Below the pieces are notes generated by a model. It was given only the letters and a program-made list of their open reading frames with translations, was not told where the DNA came from and did no database searches. Made by a program: the position numbers and the translations under genes. Positions 52,919 through 63,900 of a DNA stretch of 64,000 bases are shown one piece after another; the stretch's first letter is position 1; each line of letters opens with the position of its first letter. The DNA is from Enterovibrio calviensis DSM 14347 (GTDB taxonomy: Bacteria; Pseudomonadota; Gammaproteobacteria; Enterobacterales; Vibrionaceae): contig NZ_KK211218.1 in NCBI RefSeq assembly GCF_000621165.1, forward strand, positions 529,304-593,303, given 5' to 3'.

Positions 52919-53056
52919 TTAGTGATGACCACCATTGTGACAATCAAACATAGAAATACTTGGCACTGACCAATCATGTCCCAAATGCGTATCCAAGGCG
53001 TAGGCGGTTCCGGTTAGACCAAACAATACAAGTGCAGCAATCGCGAGTTTTTTCAT
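52919..53056 (-). CDS. 45-residue exported peptide with His/Cys tail
   Basis: The small gene starts at ATG 53056 after AAGGATTAA. It encodes a clear signal peptide (MKKLAIAALVLFGLTGTAYA), leaving a mature peptide of about 25 residues that ends ISMFDCHNGGHH. One Cys and five His in so short a peptide suggest metal or heme binding, or a peptide stable only as a complex. Its own ribosome site and terminator support a real gene. No family recognised. Confidence 0.7.
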   Translation of the reverse strand: MKKLAIAALVLFGLTGTAYALDTHLGHDWSVPSISMFDCHNGGHH

Positions 53057-53180
53057 TGAGTTAATCCTTATTTTTGTGCTTATACCCAAACAACGCTGCC
53101 AAGTATCGTCATTTTCACTACAAAAAGAAGGGCCTTTACTTACCTTTACCCTTCGTGACAAATCAATGACATAAGGACAA

Positions 53181-53213
53181 AAAAAAGACCTCACCCCAAA
53201 AGGGCAAGGTCTC
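53181..53213 (-). terminator. intrinsic terminator of the DUF2058 gene
   Basis: On the minus strand AGACCTTGCCC-TTTTG-GGGTGAGGTCT is followed by seven T. It lies 28 bases after the gene's stop. Confidence 0.85.
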
Positions 53214-53240
53214 ATTGTTATCACTTCGTGGCGTTGATAA

Positions 53241-53762
53241 TTACCACATCAAATCATCTGGGATTTGGAAATCTGCGTACGGGTCATCTTCATCAATTTC
53301 CTGCGCAGATACGGTGTTATTCACAATGATGGTTTCTTCATCGCGCTGGCTGATTTTGTCAGCAACGATACCTGGGACAATGGCGTAGCCATCAAGGTAG
53401 CGAGCAATGGCTAAACGACCATTCACTAGCTGCGCTTGAATGTCTTTGGTCACATAAAGCTTTTTCACTAACGTGCCATCGGTGAAGTTATATCCAATGT
53501 CGCCATCTTTACGATCGATTTTATTCATCTCAACCAGTTGCTTCACCTGAGCAAGAATGGCTTTTTTCTGAGCTTCTAACTGTTTCTGGCGATTAAGCTC
53601 TTGATCTTGAGCCATTTGAGCCGTGCGATTTTCTTCTACTGCGGCTTTTGCTGCTTTCGCCATTGTGCGGGATTTTTTCGACGTCTTCCCTGCCTTTTTC
53701 ATCGCTTTTTTATCAATCAGACCTGCTTTAAGCATCTGTTCTTGAAGTGTTAGTTTTGCCAT
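53241..53762 (-). CDS. yaiL: DUF2058 (YaiL-like) nucleoprotein/polynucleotide-associated protein
   Basis: The 173-residue product from ATG 53762 (preceded by GGAG) has a Lys-rich helical N-terminal half (LTLQEQMLKAGLIDKKAMKK, then KTSKKSRTMAKAAKAAVEEN) and a compact C-terminal domain with GDIGYNFTDGTLVKKLYV and GRLAIARYLDGYAIVPG. This order and length match DUF2058/YaiL, a conserved gamma-proteobacterial protein of uncertain role. An upstream start would add seven unlike residues. Confidence 0.88.
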   Translation of the reverse strand: MAKLTLQEQMLKAGLIDKKAMKKAGKTSKKSRTMAKAAKAAVEENRTAQMAQDQELNRQKQLEAQKKAILAQVKQLVEMNKIDRKDGDIGYNFTDGTLVKKLYVTKDIQAQLVNGRLAIARYLDGYAIVPGIVADKISQRDEETIIVNNTVSAQEIDEDDPYADFQIPDDLMW

Positions 53763-53783
53763 TTTGACTCCGTCTTCGCACAT

Positions 53784-54180
53784 TTCACTCTAATCGTATG
53801 TGCCTATGGTTTTGCTCGCCAAACTTTACGTGCGTTTGCCTCAATGACCCAATAATACCATTGGTTATTGCAGATCCCACATTGAATCCTGTACGAATTG
53901 AGATTCGTCTTTTCCGATTTCCTAGTCTCACCTCATTTCGCAGACAATTTCGCTGAACCCTTCAATCAGAACATCCGCTAGAAGCTCTATCTCGCACACT
54001 CACAAATAATTTTTTTATCAACAGAAGCGAAAATAAGCCAAGGCAGCATGCCTTACGACAACAAGTTATAAATCGAAACACTTGTGTGAAAGCATCAAAT
54101 ACTTTTCTTAACATCAGAATTCACCATACATCGTTCGTACACTTATCTGGACTTTTCAATATTATGTCGAGGATTTATGT
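53784..54180. promoter_or_regulatory. 400-base upstream region of the luxM-like gene
   Basis: No gene. The right part is AT-rich, and AGGATTTATGT precedes the luxM-like ATG. A small inverted sequence, ACGAATTGAGATTCGT, at 53895-53910 pairs ACGAAT with ATTCGT. No lux box of the 20-base inverted type was found. Confidence 0.4.
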
Positions 54181-55464
54181 ATGTACGACAACATCGCTAA
54201 CCAACAAAAAATCACAAAAGCACCTCTCCAAGCTAACCTTGAGACTCTTGCACTGTCGTTGCCAACAGGCTCTCAGCAAAGCGTTTTCCTCCCCAAAGAC
54301 ATCTTTCTCAGCTTCATCAATGACTACATGCTAGCGACACACCATTATGATGTGTTCGAGAAAATCGTTTCCCATCGCACACAAGAAATAACGCAGACAC
54401 TTCCCATCAATCAGCCCAAGGGTAACCTCTACACTACGCTCACCTGTGATATTGCTACATCGATTTGCGGAGTGACTCCGCTAAATGGGCTTCCAGATGA
54501 ATTTGCCACGATCGAAAAAACGGCCATTGCACTTTATGGCGACATACTAAATTGTTGGGCTGCCTTTAAAGTTCACCAAATCGTTGTTGAGGCTCAAACA
54601 CACCTATCCACTCGTCACTATTCAAATGAGCGCATCAAAAAGCCAGATCTAGAAATGGAGAGTTATCGCTACGAAGTGGTCGGTGACATTCGTCATGATG
54701 AGCGCTTGTTCATGACCAGTTACGCCAGTGTGCCAATGAAGTTGTCTCTCGCTAACGTTCTGATCAACTTAGAAACATTCGTGAAACAACAGCATTGGTA
54801 CGAAATGCTCTATTACCTAGATGTCTCATCTTCAGGTGAACACTTCATTTTGTATCAAGAGCAGTATGATTACCCGCTACTATTATCATCAGCACTTATT
54901 CAACGTTGGGAACAGCGTGATAACTGGCTGACATTCGATCCTTTTTTTCAAACAGAAAATTGGACACTGACTCTGTCCAGTGAGAAAATTAGAACGTTAG
55001 AACGCTCCGGAATATTCTCTGAAGATCTGAAAAATAAATTGAAAACCGTATCAGTGCCCGCATTTGATTTTTCACTGTTGCAAGCAACAACTCAGAAATC
55101 GGCGGTCTGCGAGATCATTCGAATGGCCATCGCTGGCCCACGAGAGAAGTTGAATCACATTCTATATTTAACGCTTAAATTTCTGACACTTAAGCTTGCC
55201 GACATTGGCATAGAAGCGGCTTACACCATCGTGGAGCAGCCTTCCATCTTAGGCTTTTATCAATCTGTGAATAATGATGGCAACGGAACACTGCCATATG
55301 TGCCCTTGTGCCACCAGAAAGTGGAAGGAACCGCTCTGACGACTTATCAGGGAATTGTTTTCACTGGGCCGATGAGCCAAGCCTTTGAAGCGTGTAGCTT
55401 TAGAGGCTACAACAAGAGAATTATAGCAATGCGCAAGCAAGCAAGAGTATCGACGAATGCTTGA
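54181..55464 (+). CDS. luxM: acyl-homoserine-lactone synthase, LuxM/AinS family
   Basis: The 427-residue product is assigned to the LuxM/AinS/VanM family, which makes acyl-homoserine lactones from S-adenosylmethionine and acyl donors and is unrelated to LuxI. Evidence is a conserved-looking central block (GDIRHDERLFMTSYASVPMK, then ETFVKQQHWYEMLYYLDV), the length (family about 390-430), and above all the coupled downstream gene with LuxN architecture. Start and kinase gene overlap by 8 bases. Which acyl chain is made cannot be predicted. Confidence 0.82.
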   Translation: MYDNIANQQKITKAPLQANLETLALSLPTGSQQSVFLPKDIFLSFINDYMLATHHYDVFEKIVSHRTQEITQTLPINQPKGNLYTTLTCDIATSICGVTPLNGLPDEFATIEKTAIALYGDILNCWAAFKVHQIVVEAQTHLSTRHYSNERIKKPDLEMESYRYEVVGDIRHDERLFMTSYASVPMKLSLANVLINLETFVKQQHWYEMLYYLDVSSSGEHFILYQEQYDYPLLLSSALIQRWEQRDNWLTFDPFFQTENWTLTLSSEKIRTLERSGIFSEDLKNKLKTVSVPAFDFSLLQATTQKSAVCEIIRMAIAGPREKLNHILYLTLKFLTLKLADIGIEAAYTIVEQPSILGFYQSVNNDGNGTLPYVPLCHQKVEGTALTTYQGIVFTGPMSQAFEACSFRGYNKRIIAMRKQARVSTNA

Positions 55465-58378
55465 ATATTTTCACACCATGTCAGCAAATTTCACCGCAGT
55501 TTTCCTTGTCGGGATTGCCGTCGTTGTCATGCTTTGGGCTTCTCACTTTGTTAGAGCATTGAGCAAAAATAGGTCTGGAGTCTTCCGGCCTATTTACCTT
55601 CCCTATACGCTCTACACCGTCTTTATCTCTTTGTGGATTCTATCCAACGCGTATTTTCAATCCGATCTTCTTGTGACGTCGAGCGCTCAAACCACGTTGG
55701 TGATGGCGCTACTTGCGAACGTGTTTTCCGGCCTTGCATTTGCGCTCGCCTATCTTTTCTCATGCCGATTAATGTCTGAGCGTGAGGGGCTTAAGCTAAA
55801 GCGGCGGCAGTGGCTACTTTTTGGTGTCACCTGCGTTGTTATCTTGGTCACGAATGCCATACCAGAAGCGAACATCACCCATGTTGATGTCTACGATATT
55901 GGTGATTTCTTAATTCACTTTGGGCCCGCGAGTGGGGCGTTTTTTGGCATTCTTCTGCTTCTTGTTGTACTCACGCTCGTCAATTTCATTCGTTCAAGTC
56001 GAAGCCCTCAGAGGCTAAAAAAAGTCAAAGCTTCTTATATGGTCATTGGCATGGTCGGATTTATTCTCTCGACGTTTCTTGCCCATTTCCTAATACCCGT
56101 TTTGTTCAATGATTTCTCGATGGCTTGGGTACCCCCTGCCTTATCAATTATCGAAGCCATCATGGTGGGTTATGCCTTACTTCATAACCGATTTTATAGC
56201 AGTCGATACATTGTTATGGTTAGTGTCAGTTTCATTGCTAACGCTGCATTGTACGTCACACCGATCCTGTTCATCGGCATGCAACAATTCAAACAAGCCA
56301 CGCTACTCATCGTCGCGTGGACATTGCTCACTGGCGTTTTTTGGCCCACTTCGCTTGCGCTAATTCGCCGCGCAGTGAACCAATTGCTTTACCGGAAACA
56401 GGGAAACCCTGTTGAGAGCATCTGCAATTTAATTGGTGAGTTTCGTTATTCTACCGATGAGGCTGTCGTTAAGCTCAATCACGTCCTCAATGCAAAAGAT
56501 GGACGCATTCAGAAAGTAGGGAATAACGCTGAAACCAACGTGTTTGTTTCGTGTTTTCAGGGTGACCGCTCGGTGCTCGTCAGAGAGGAACTTGAATATC
56601 AAATTCGGCACGACAAATCTGACGATTGTGAATCACTAACCAGTCTTGCTAAAGAAATGGGAAACACTGGCACTTCATTGGTTTTACCTATTACCAATGA
56701 AAAAAGTGAAGTCACCCATTTGTATATGGTATCCAAACAGAACGAAAATGAGCTGTTCTCCAGTGAAGAGATCATGGGCTTACAGCGTCTTTTTGACGAG
56801 GCTAACCGATTCATCATTACTGAAGATAAGATCCGAAAGTCTCAAGTATTGGCAGGCTCCATTGCCCATGAAATCCGTAACCCCCTCACTAAAATCAAAT
56901 ACCACTTTGAACGCATTGATGCCGACATGTTTAACGTAGAGAGTGGTTCAATTAGCCCATTCGCTTCCCATGACATGAAGAAAATCTACCAAGAGCTGGC
57001 AGAAGGACAGAAAGCCGTTCAACTTGGTACGCGGTTTATCGACGCTATTCTTGATGAATTGCGTGGTGAAGGCATTAAAACAGAGGTGTTCGAACACTAC
57101 TCAGTGGAGGAGCTGACTCGACAAGTTCTCAGTGATTTCAGTTTTTATAGCGACAATTATCGCGGTCGCATCCATCTCAGTGTAAAAAATGATTTTATAT
57201 TTAAAGGAAGCGACACCCTGTTCAGCTTCATGCTGTTCAATCTGCTAAAAAACGCGGTGCACTATTTTGAAGCTTACCCAAACAGCCAGGTAAACATCCA
57301 TTTCAAAAAGAACGGCGAATACAATGAGCTTCATATCGTCGATACAGGGCCTGGTATTTCCGTAGATCACCAAGCACACATCTTTGATGATTTTTACTCG
57401 CACGGCAAAGAGCAAGGCAATGGACTAGGCCTGTCGTATTGTATGCGCGTGATGCAATCGTTCGACGGAAACATCATTTGCCGCTCGTTACCGGAAAAGT
57501 ACACTGAGTTCGTTCTCTATTTCCCATCCGTGAACGAGCAACTGTATGACGAAGAGACGAAAGGGATTGTTTCTTCCTACCTTGAAGAAAAGTCGATTAT
57601 CCTGGTCGGTGACAGTCACGCTAGCCATTGGCTTTCCAGTGAACTTCGAATCATGGCAAAGAACGTCCACATCGCTGCTGATATCGAAGCCGGTATTAGT
57701 CACGCGTGCCAACATCCTGTCGATATTCTTGTCATTGATAGTGCGCTCATCATAGAGGGAAGCAATCTGCTTCAAGCCCTTAGAGCGGGAGATCTTGGAC
57801 ATGACTTACAAGTGACACCCATTATTCGTTACAGCAGTGAAGTAACTCATGAACACCATAGGATCTTGAGCTCTGCTGATTTGATACAAGGCGAGATTGA
57901 AGGCATCAATAACCGATTTGCGCTGCACCGTTCACTTGAGAACCTGATTGACGAAGGTCGCTTCGCCAAACTGGGCAGCTTGATTGGAAAACGCGTTCTG
58001 GTTGTCGACGATATGCAAGTCAATCGCCTCCTCGTTCAAGCTTACCTGACAAGTGAAGGTGTCATTGTCAATCAAGCGGTTTCAGGAGAGGAAGCAGTGA
58101 CGAAGGTCACCGCAGAGTCATTTGATTTGGTGCTTATGGATATACACATGCCGGGAATGGGTGGCATTGAAGCCGCACAGCAAATCCGTGCGTTAAGTGA
58201 TACCACAATCATTGTGGCGCTATCGGGTGAATACAGTGAAGATACGAGGTCGTCGATAGAAAGCGCGATGCACGATCATCTTGTTAAACCTACCACCAAA
58301 CAGCAACTCATCAAAACACTGACGAAATGGTTGGCGACGAAAAAACACCTCGTCGACGACGCTCAACGTCAGGCGTAA
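55457..58378 (+). CDS. luxN: hybrid sensor kinase, LuxN/AinR type, with extra receiver-like domain
   Basis: The 973-residue product has about nine membrane helices in residues 1-300, the LuxN topology for autoinducer sensing. A histidine-kinase core follows: H box AGSIAHEIRNPLTKIKYHFE (His about 475), N box LFNLLKNAVHYF, G1 DTGPGIS, G2 GNGLGLSY. Residues about 715-830 form a receiver-like fold (IILVGDSHASHWLSSELRIM, then VDILVIDSALI) without the usual acidic pair and Lys. The last 120 residues are a complete receiver (VLVVDDMQVNRLL, phospho-Asp in LVLMDIHMPGMGG, Lys in HLVKPT). Vibrio harveyi LuxN has about 850 residues, so the middle domain is extra. It should feed a LuxU-type phosphotransfer protein encoded elsewhere. 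Confidence 0.88.
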   Translation: MLEYFHTMSANFTAVFLVGIAVVVMLWASHFVRALSKNRSGVFRPIYLPYTLYTVFISLWILSNAYFQSDLLVTSSAQTTLVMALLANVFSGLAFALAYLFSCRLMSEREGLKLKRRQWLLFGVTCVVILVTNAIPEANITHVDVYDIGDFLIHFGPASGAFFGILLLLVVLTLVNFIRSSRSPQRLKKVKASYMVIGMVGFILSTFLAHFLIPVLFNDFSMAWVPPALSIIEAIMVGYALLHNRFYSSRYIVMVSVSFIANAALYVTPILFIGMQQFKQATLLIVAWTLLTGVFWPTSLALIRRAVNQLLYRKQGNPVESICNLIGEFRYSTDEAVVKLNHVLNAKDGRIQKVGNNAETNVFVSCFQGDRSVLVREELEYQIRHDKSDDCESLTSLAKEMGNTGTSLVLPITNEKSEVTHLYMVSKQNENELFSSEEIMGLQRLFDEANRFIITEDKIRKSQVLAGSIAHEIRNPLTKIKYHFERIDADMFNVESGSISPFASHDMKKIYQELAEGQKAVQLGTRFIDAILDELRGEGIKTEVFEHYSVEELTRQVLSDFSFYSDNYRGRIHLSVKNDFIFKGSDTLFSFMLFNLLKNAVHYFEAYPNSQVNIHFKKNGEYNELHIVDTGPGISVDHQAHIFDDFYSHGKEQGNGLGLSYCMRVMQSFDGNIICRSLPEKYTEFVLYFPSVNEQLYDEETKGIVSSYLEEKSIILVGDSHASHWLSSELRIMAKNVHIAADIEAGISHACQHPVDILVIDSALIIEGSNLLQALRAGDLGHDLQVTPIIRYSSEVTHEHHRILSSADLIQGEIEGINNRFALHRSLENLIDEGRFAKLGSLIGKRVLVVDDMQVNRLLVQAYLTSEGVIVNQAVSGEEAVTKVTAESFDLVLMDIHMPGMGGIEAAQQIRALSDTTIIVALSGEYSEDTRSSIESAMHDHLVKPTTKQQLIKTLTKWLATKKHLVDDAQRQA

Positions 58379-58386
58379 TTTCTCTC

Positions 58387-58429
58387 TGTATCCCCAACAA
58401 TCTCATAGGTTTGGATTGCTGGGGATACA
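58387..58429. terminator. long hairpin between converging luxN-like and recQ genes
   Basis: TGTATCCCCA-A-CAATC pairs with GATTG-C-TGGGGATACA (15 bp plus one mismatch). The TATCCCCA/TGGGGATA ends resemble the right terminus of the dispersed repeat, so it may be a shrunken copy used as a terminator. No T run. Confidence 0.55.
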
Positions 58430-58486
58430 AGAAACTCAATCTCTAATGGGTGAGATGAACAACACAAGCACCCTAAACGACTGACC

Positions 58487-60433
58487 TTAGAATTGCTCAC
58501 ACAGTGCTTTAACTTCGGCAAATGGATAGTGACCAAATTGACCAAAACCTGCCGTGCGCCCTACCCTGAGACGCCCTGTTAGCGGCGTGGAAATACCACA
58601 CAAATATCGCGCGGTGGCTTCGGGTGTGACGGCCTCATTTTTGGCCGCATCAAACAAGGGTTGGCTTGCAGTTTTCAGTTGCTGAACATCTAACGCAGGC
58701 AAATCTGAAGCGCTTGGCAATACCGCCACATCACCACGACATACTGAACAATGTTCGCATCGCTCAGGAGCATGTTCATCGGCAAAATAACGCGCCAATC
58801 GATGGCTCAAACACGTGGTGGTTTCAAACAGTGCTAGCATGGCGTGAACACGTTCAACTTCGCTCTGTTCCTTGTTCTGAAACATCTGATGAATGTATTC
58901 ACTAAGTTCGTGCGCAGCTTGGCCTTCACAAACGTCAGGACGACAAATATTGAAGACATCCGTCATTTGCTTGCTTTCAAGCTCAATCCATCCCTTTTCA
59001 GCGAAATAATCCAACGCCTTAACCGCACGTTGTCGATCTGATTGATAACCCTGCCATAGCGCATCGAAATCTACCGTGTGCCACGTGCGAGATTTCGGTG
59101 ATGAATCGAACACAGCCTTCACAAAGTGCTGACGCTCGCCGTCAAATTGCGCCAATATATTCTCGACACTCACTAGGGTTTTGAAGCGATAATCGGCGAA
59201 ATAGCTAAATTTAGGCTCAATAACACCTTCTAATTCCAAATACACGAGCAACGTCTTGAGCGGGAGTTGACGAATGTTTGTGTCTCGGGATAGACGATTA
59301 AGCATCACCTCCCACGTGTTACCCTGTGACGTACTGCCAATCTCATTGATAACCGCCAGAATAGCAGCGCGATCTGGCGTATCACCATAGACAAAATTCT
59401 CCAGCACACTGAGCGATTCTCTGTTAGCCAACACAGTGCACGTTGAGGTTTGACCATCACGCCCCGCACGACCAATTTCTTGGCTGTAGTTTTCAATGGA
59501 TTTTGGTAAGTCATAGTGAATAACGGTGCGAATATCGGATTTATCGACACCCATTCCGAACGCGATAGTGGCAACAATGCAGTTTATTTCCCCACGCATG
59601 AATCGATTCTGGATATCTTGTCGCTTATCGTTTGGCAACCCCGCATGATAAGCAAACGCTGGCACGCCTTGCTGCCTGAGGTTATCAGCAACCGTCTCGG
59701 CGGTATTCTGCAAGGTGACATAAATGATGGTGGGCGCCAACGGACTTTTATTCAATTGTTCAAGTAAAGCATTCGATTTGTCCTTCTCAGGACAGGGAAC
59801 AACGTTGAGATCTAAATTCTCACGATAAAAACCTGTGACAACAATATCTTCAGCATTGATACCAAACTTAACGCCCATATCTTCTATCACTTTTGGCGTA
59901 GCTGTGGCCGTTAGCAATAAGACTTGGGGAATATTAAGCTGCTGACAATAAACAGGCAGCTTTAAATAATCCGGGCGAAAATTATGACCCCACTCTGAAA
60001 TACAGTGCGCTTCATCAATCACCAACAATGAAATAGAGACTGATGATATAAATTGCCTAAAGCGCTCATTTTTTAAACGCTCGACCGAGATCATCAGTAT
60101 TTTGATCTCTCCCGCCTTTACGCCACGCATTACTTCTCTCGATTCATCATACGACAAAGAGGAATCAATCGACGCTGCAGCAATGCCTCGGCTTTTCAGA
60201 AAATCGAGTTGGTCTTTCATCAATGCCAATAGCGGGGATATAACAAGCGTCAGGTGTGGAAGATGTAAAGCAGGCAACTGATAACACAATGATTTACCCG
60301 AACCCGTTGGGAAAATGGCCGCAGATGAACGCCCAGACAACACGCGGTCTACCACTTGTTGTTGGCCGCCTCGTAAACCTTCGAAACCGAATACTGTTTG
60401 AAGTGTCTGTAAATAGTTGATATCCGGTTTCAT
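58487..60433 (-). CDS. RecQ-family ATP-dependent DNA helicase
   Basis: The 648-residue superfamily-2 helicase has Walker A FPTGSGKSLCYQLPAL, DEAH box VIDEAHCISEWGHNFRPDY, TATAT motif III, and motif VI QEIGRAGRDGQ. The RecQ zinc region is reduced: a CEHCSVCRGD cluster lies about 570 residues in, beyond a winged-helix-like part. The classical HRDC domain is not evident. Architecture resembles RecQ-like proteins of about 640 residues that are separate from the housekeeping RecQ. Probably an accessory repair helicase (inference). Confidence 0.88.
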   Translation of the reverse strand: MKPDINYLQTLQTVFGFEGLRGGQQQVVDRVLSGRSSAAIFPTGSGKSLCYQLPALHLPHLTLVISPLLALMKDQLDFLKSRGIAAASIDSSLSYDESREVMRGVKAGEIKILMISVERLKNERFRQFISSVSISLLVIDEAHCISEWGHNFRPDYLKLPVYCQQLNIPQVLLLTATATPKVIEDMGVKFGINAEDIVVTGFYRENLDLNVVPCPEKDKSNALLEQLNKSPLAPTIIYVTLQNTAETVADNLRQQGVPAFAYHAGLPNDKRQDIQNRFMRGEINCIVATIAFGMGVDKSDIRTVIHYDLPKSIENYSQEIGRAGRDGQTSTCTVLANRESLSVLENFVYGDTPDRAAILAVINEIGSTSQGNTWEVMLNRLSRDTNIRQLPLKTLLVYLELEGVIEPKFSYFADYRFKTLVSVENILAQFDGERQHFVKAVFDSSPKSRTWHTVDFDALWQGYQSDRQRAVKALDYFAEKGWIELESKQMTDVFNICRPDVCEGQAAHELSEYIHQMFQNKEQSEVERVHAMLALFETTTCLSHRLARYFADEHAPERCEHCSVCRGDVAVLPSASDLPALDVQQLKTASQPLFDAAKNEAVTPEATARYLCGISTPLTGRLRVGRTAGFGQFGHYPFAEVKALCEQF

Positions 60434-60980
60434 TTTCGCCTCGGTACATTGTTAGAAATCAAGCAATCCTGAAGTTTACACGCCTACCCGCCTTGCGACG
60501 AGTGTTATACCCAAACAACCCGCATTGATTGACACCAACGAGGTCGCAAATCAAAAAGTCAAAGCCACCGAGTTCCAAGCATCAAACCTTGATGTATACC
60601 AAGTGCACTTGTTCGATTAAAAGACGAATTATATTTATTACGTGGCGGATAAACCCACATTAATAGCAATGAAATAAAATTAGCCCATTCGCATTGAAAA
60701 ATAGTCAAAGGGTTGGATGAGAATCATTTCGACATATGAACCACTGATATTTTTTAGGGTATATTCCACAAAAAACATCACTCCCTAATGTAGTAATTCA
60801 TAACAAAAACCATTTTCTAATGTTTGCTACAACATTCGTACCTCTCGCTCAACTAGCCTCTAGATCATTCTTATACGCACGATTAATACCCAAAAAATCA
60901 ACCAAACCATGTGATGAAAGAGAAACTAGACATGGCTCACTAGCTATCTCTTCATTTCAATACACATAAGGATTGAAACT
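60434..60980. other. 550-base AT-rich gap before the protease gene
   Basis: No gene. Decayed repeat termini appear at about 60508 (TATACCCAAACAACCCGCAT) and about 60887 (ATACCCAAAAAATCAACC). The last 300 bases are AT-rich and should contain the protease promoter; AAGGATTGAAACT precedes its TTG start. Confidence 0.5.
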
Positions 60981-63900
60981 TTGGCTACATCAAACAAAGA
61001 TCCCGAAAAAAATAAAAACAAACTAGAACAAAACCAAAACAATGGAATCAAAAAAAATCGAAAACGGCTCATTTCTTTAAGTGTATTTTTATTAAGCTCG
61101 GCTTTCGTTATTGGCGCAAGTCAATCCGTCAATATCCACGCTGCGCCACCTCCTCTTAGCGTTTCCATTTCGACCAATGCGATGCCTAGCTCGGCACCAA
61201 GCACGTCAACAAAGAAACAAGAACCGGTCATTCAACCGAAGCCAGTGATTCCTTTCGAGGATAGTCTCGCAGGAAACGGTATTGATCATGGCGATGACCC
61301 AGAACGCCCTTGGATGAAGGCATCGCTAAGCAGCAAGCCTTTTAGTGAATATTGGCTCAATCAAGTCGACGCACACATAAGCCAACAGCGCACACCCGGT
61401 TGGCTTAAGTTCGAAAACTATCATCTCAGCCAAGGGCGTGACCCCCTTCAATTGCCCACTTTTGCACGCATGGTTGAGTCAAAACACGTTCCAGACGTGT
61501 TAACGGTTCGATTGCTCGATGGCGTCGAAACCATGACAGCCCTGTCTGATATTGGATTTGAACATAAAACATCCCTCGATCCAGCGAGTCCAGATACGCG
61601 CGTACACGTTTATCAGATCCCTGAAGGTTTGAGCTTTGAAGCGGCTCTAGAAGTCGTAAATGCCCACCCCAATGTGGCATTCGGTGAGCCTGATTATTTG
61701 ATCGAATGGGCGCTCGCACCTAACGAATCGAACGGCGGTATTAGCAATGGTTCAGCGTGGTGGCTGAATCAATTGAACGCCTATGAAGCGTGGGACACGA
61801 CGACCGATGCATCAGCCATTGGCCCCATCGCGGTCTATGACCAAGGTATCCTTCGCAGCCATGAAGATCTGAGAGATAACTTTTGGGTTAATCCCGATGA
61901 AGTCGCAGGGAATGGCGTCGACGATGACAACAATGGCATTGTGGACGACATTAACGGCCGAACAAACACCGTATTTGGTAGCCACGGAACACCGGTCGCA
62001 GGAACAATCTGTGGACGTGGTGACAATGGTATTGGCTATGTCGGCAGTGCATGGACCTGTCAATTAATGGATACAGGGGGGCCGCTAAGTTTTGCGGCGG
62101 CCGTCTCTGATGCCATGGCCTCACTGCGATATGCCACTTCAAAGGGCTCTCGTATTTCCAACCACAGTTGGGGGATTAGCGGAGATTACAGCCAAGCATT
62201 CAAAGACTTAATCACCGATATTGCTGACGACGATCACTTGATGGTTATCGCATCACACAACTTCAATTCCAACATAGACAATAGCCCTGTCTATCCCGCG
62301 TCTTATGACAATGACAACATTTTAAGTATCGCCGCATCCAACCAAAGCGAAAGCCGTATCAGTTACTCAAACTACGGTGCAGTGAGTGTTGATATTGCAG
62401 CGCCGACAGAATTTAACACGGCCAATTCCTCAGGCGGTTACTCGGGCTTTAGCGGTACATCTCAAGCAACCCCCGTTGTCACCGGCGTCGTGGCACTTGC
62501 ATGGTCTATAGATCCATCCATGACCTTTCGGGAAATCAAACAACTCGTCATGGATACCTCTCGTCGAATTCCTGCATGGAGCGGATTAACGGTTTCGGAA
62601 GGTATTATTGACATGAAAAACCTTGTCGAATCTGTGATTGTCGATACCGATGGCGACGGTATTCTCGATGATGTCGATCCCGATGATGACAATGATGGCG
62701 TACCCGATGAAGAGGACGCATTTCCAAAAGATGCCACCGAAACGACAGATACCGACAATGACGGTATCGGCAACAATGCCGACAACGATGATGACGGTGA
62801 CGGCGTAAACGATGAGGACGACTGGCGTCCACTCGACCCGAACGAACAATATGATACTGATGGCGATGGCATCGGAAACAGCGTTGATGAAGACGATGAC
62901 GATGACGGCGTGCTCGATGAAAACGACGCATTCCCTCTCGACGATTCAGAAACAACAGACACTGACGGCGACGGCGTCGGTGATAACAGCGACCAATTTG
63001 TCAACGATCCAAACGAATGGGTAGATTCGGACGGCGACGGTGTCGGTGACAACGGTGATATTGACCGAGATAACGATGGCTTAAGCGACGATCTCGAATC
63101 TCGCACATCTGCTTTGGTTACAAATTGGCCCACATTGACAGGCAATTCAGCCTTTACCGACGGCGTCTTAACGGCAAACGGCGGTAGCTGGGGACAGCAA
63201 GCAAACTCCGATCGCTTTTCTCAATATGGCTTTAACGATAACTACCGCCTGAGCTTCACTGTCGATGCACTAGGCACCTACAACATGATTGGGCTGGGCA
63301 GTGTCGAAAGCTCCGCCAGTTATACCGATATCGATTACGCCTTCTACTTAACTGGCGGCTCTTTGAGCGCTTACGAAAGTGGCTCAAGCCAAGGCAGTAT
63401 CGGTAGCGTTGCCGTTGGGGACACGCTGACTATCGAAGTGAATTCAAACACTATTCGCTATCTGCGTAATGACTCTGTGGTTAGAGAAGTCACCTACAGC
63501 GGCGAAACGCCTGACTTCTACGTCGATTCAAGCTTCTACAGCGGCGCGATCCGACTTAGCAATATTGAATTGACGCCACTTTCAGGCGCGGGTTTATCGG
63601 CTGATGCTGACAACGATGGCGTGACTAACGATGTGGATTTGGACTCGGATAACGACACCATTCCTGATGTGATTGAAGCCGGTTTAGCAGACACCGATGG
63701 CAGCCTGACAGTCGATAGCATCGACCTGCAAGCCAGCGTTGACCCTGCCCCAGATTCTGACAGCGATGGTATTCCAGACTTCCTAGATCTAGAAAGCCAG
63801 AACCCAGAGAACGATGGCACGGCCTTCGACATGCATGGATACCAATTTGCCGCGTTTGACACCAACGGTGACGGCATGCTGAACCTTCAAGACGGTGAAG

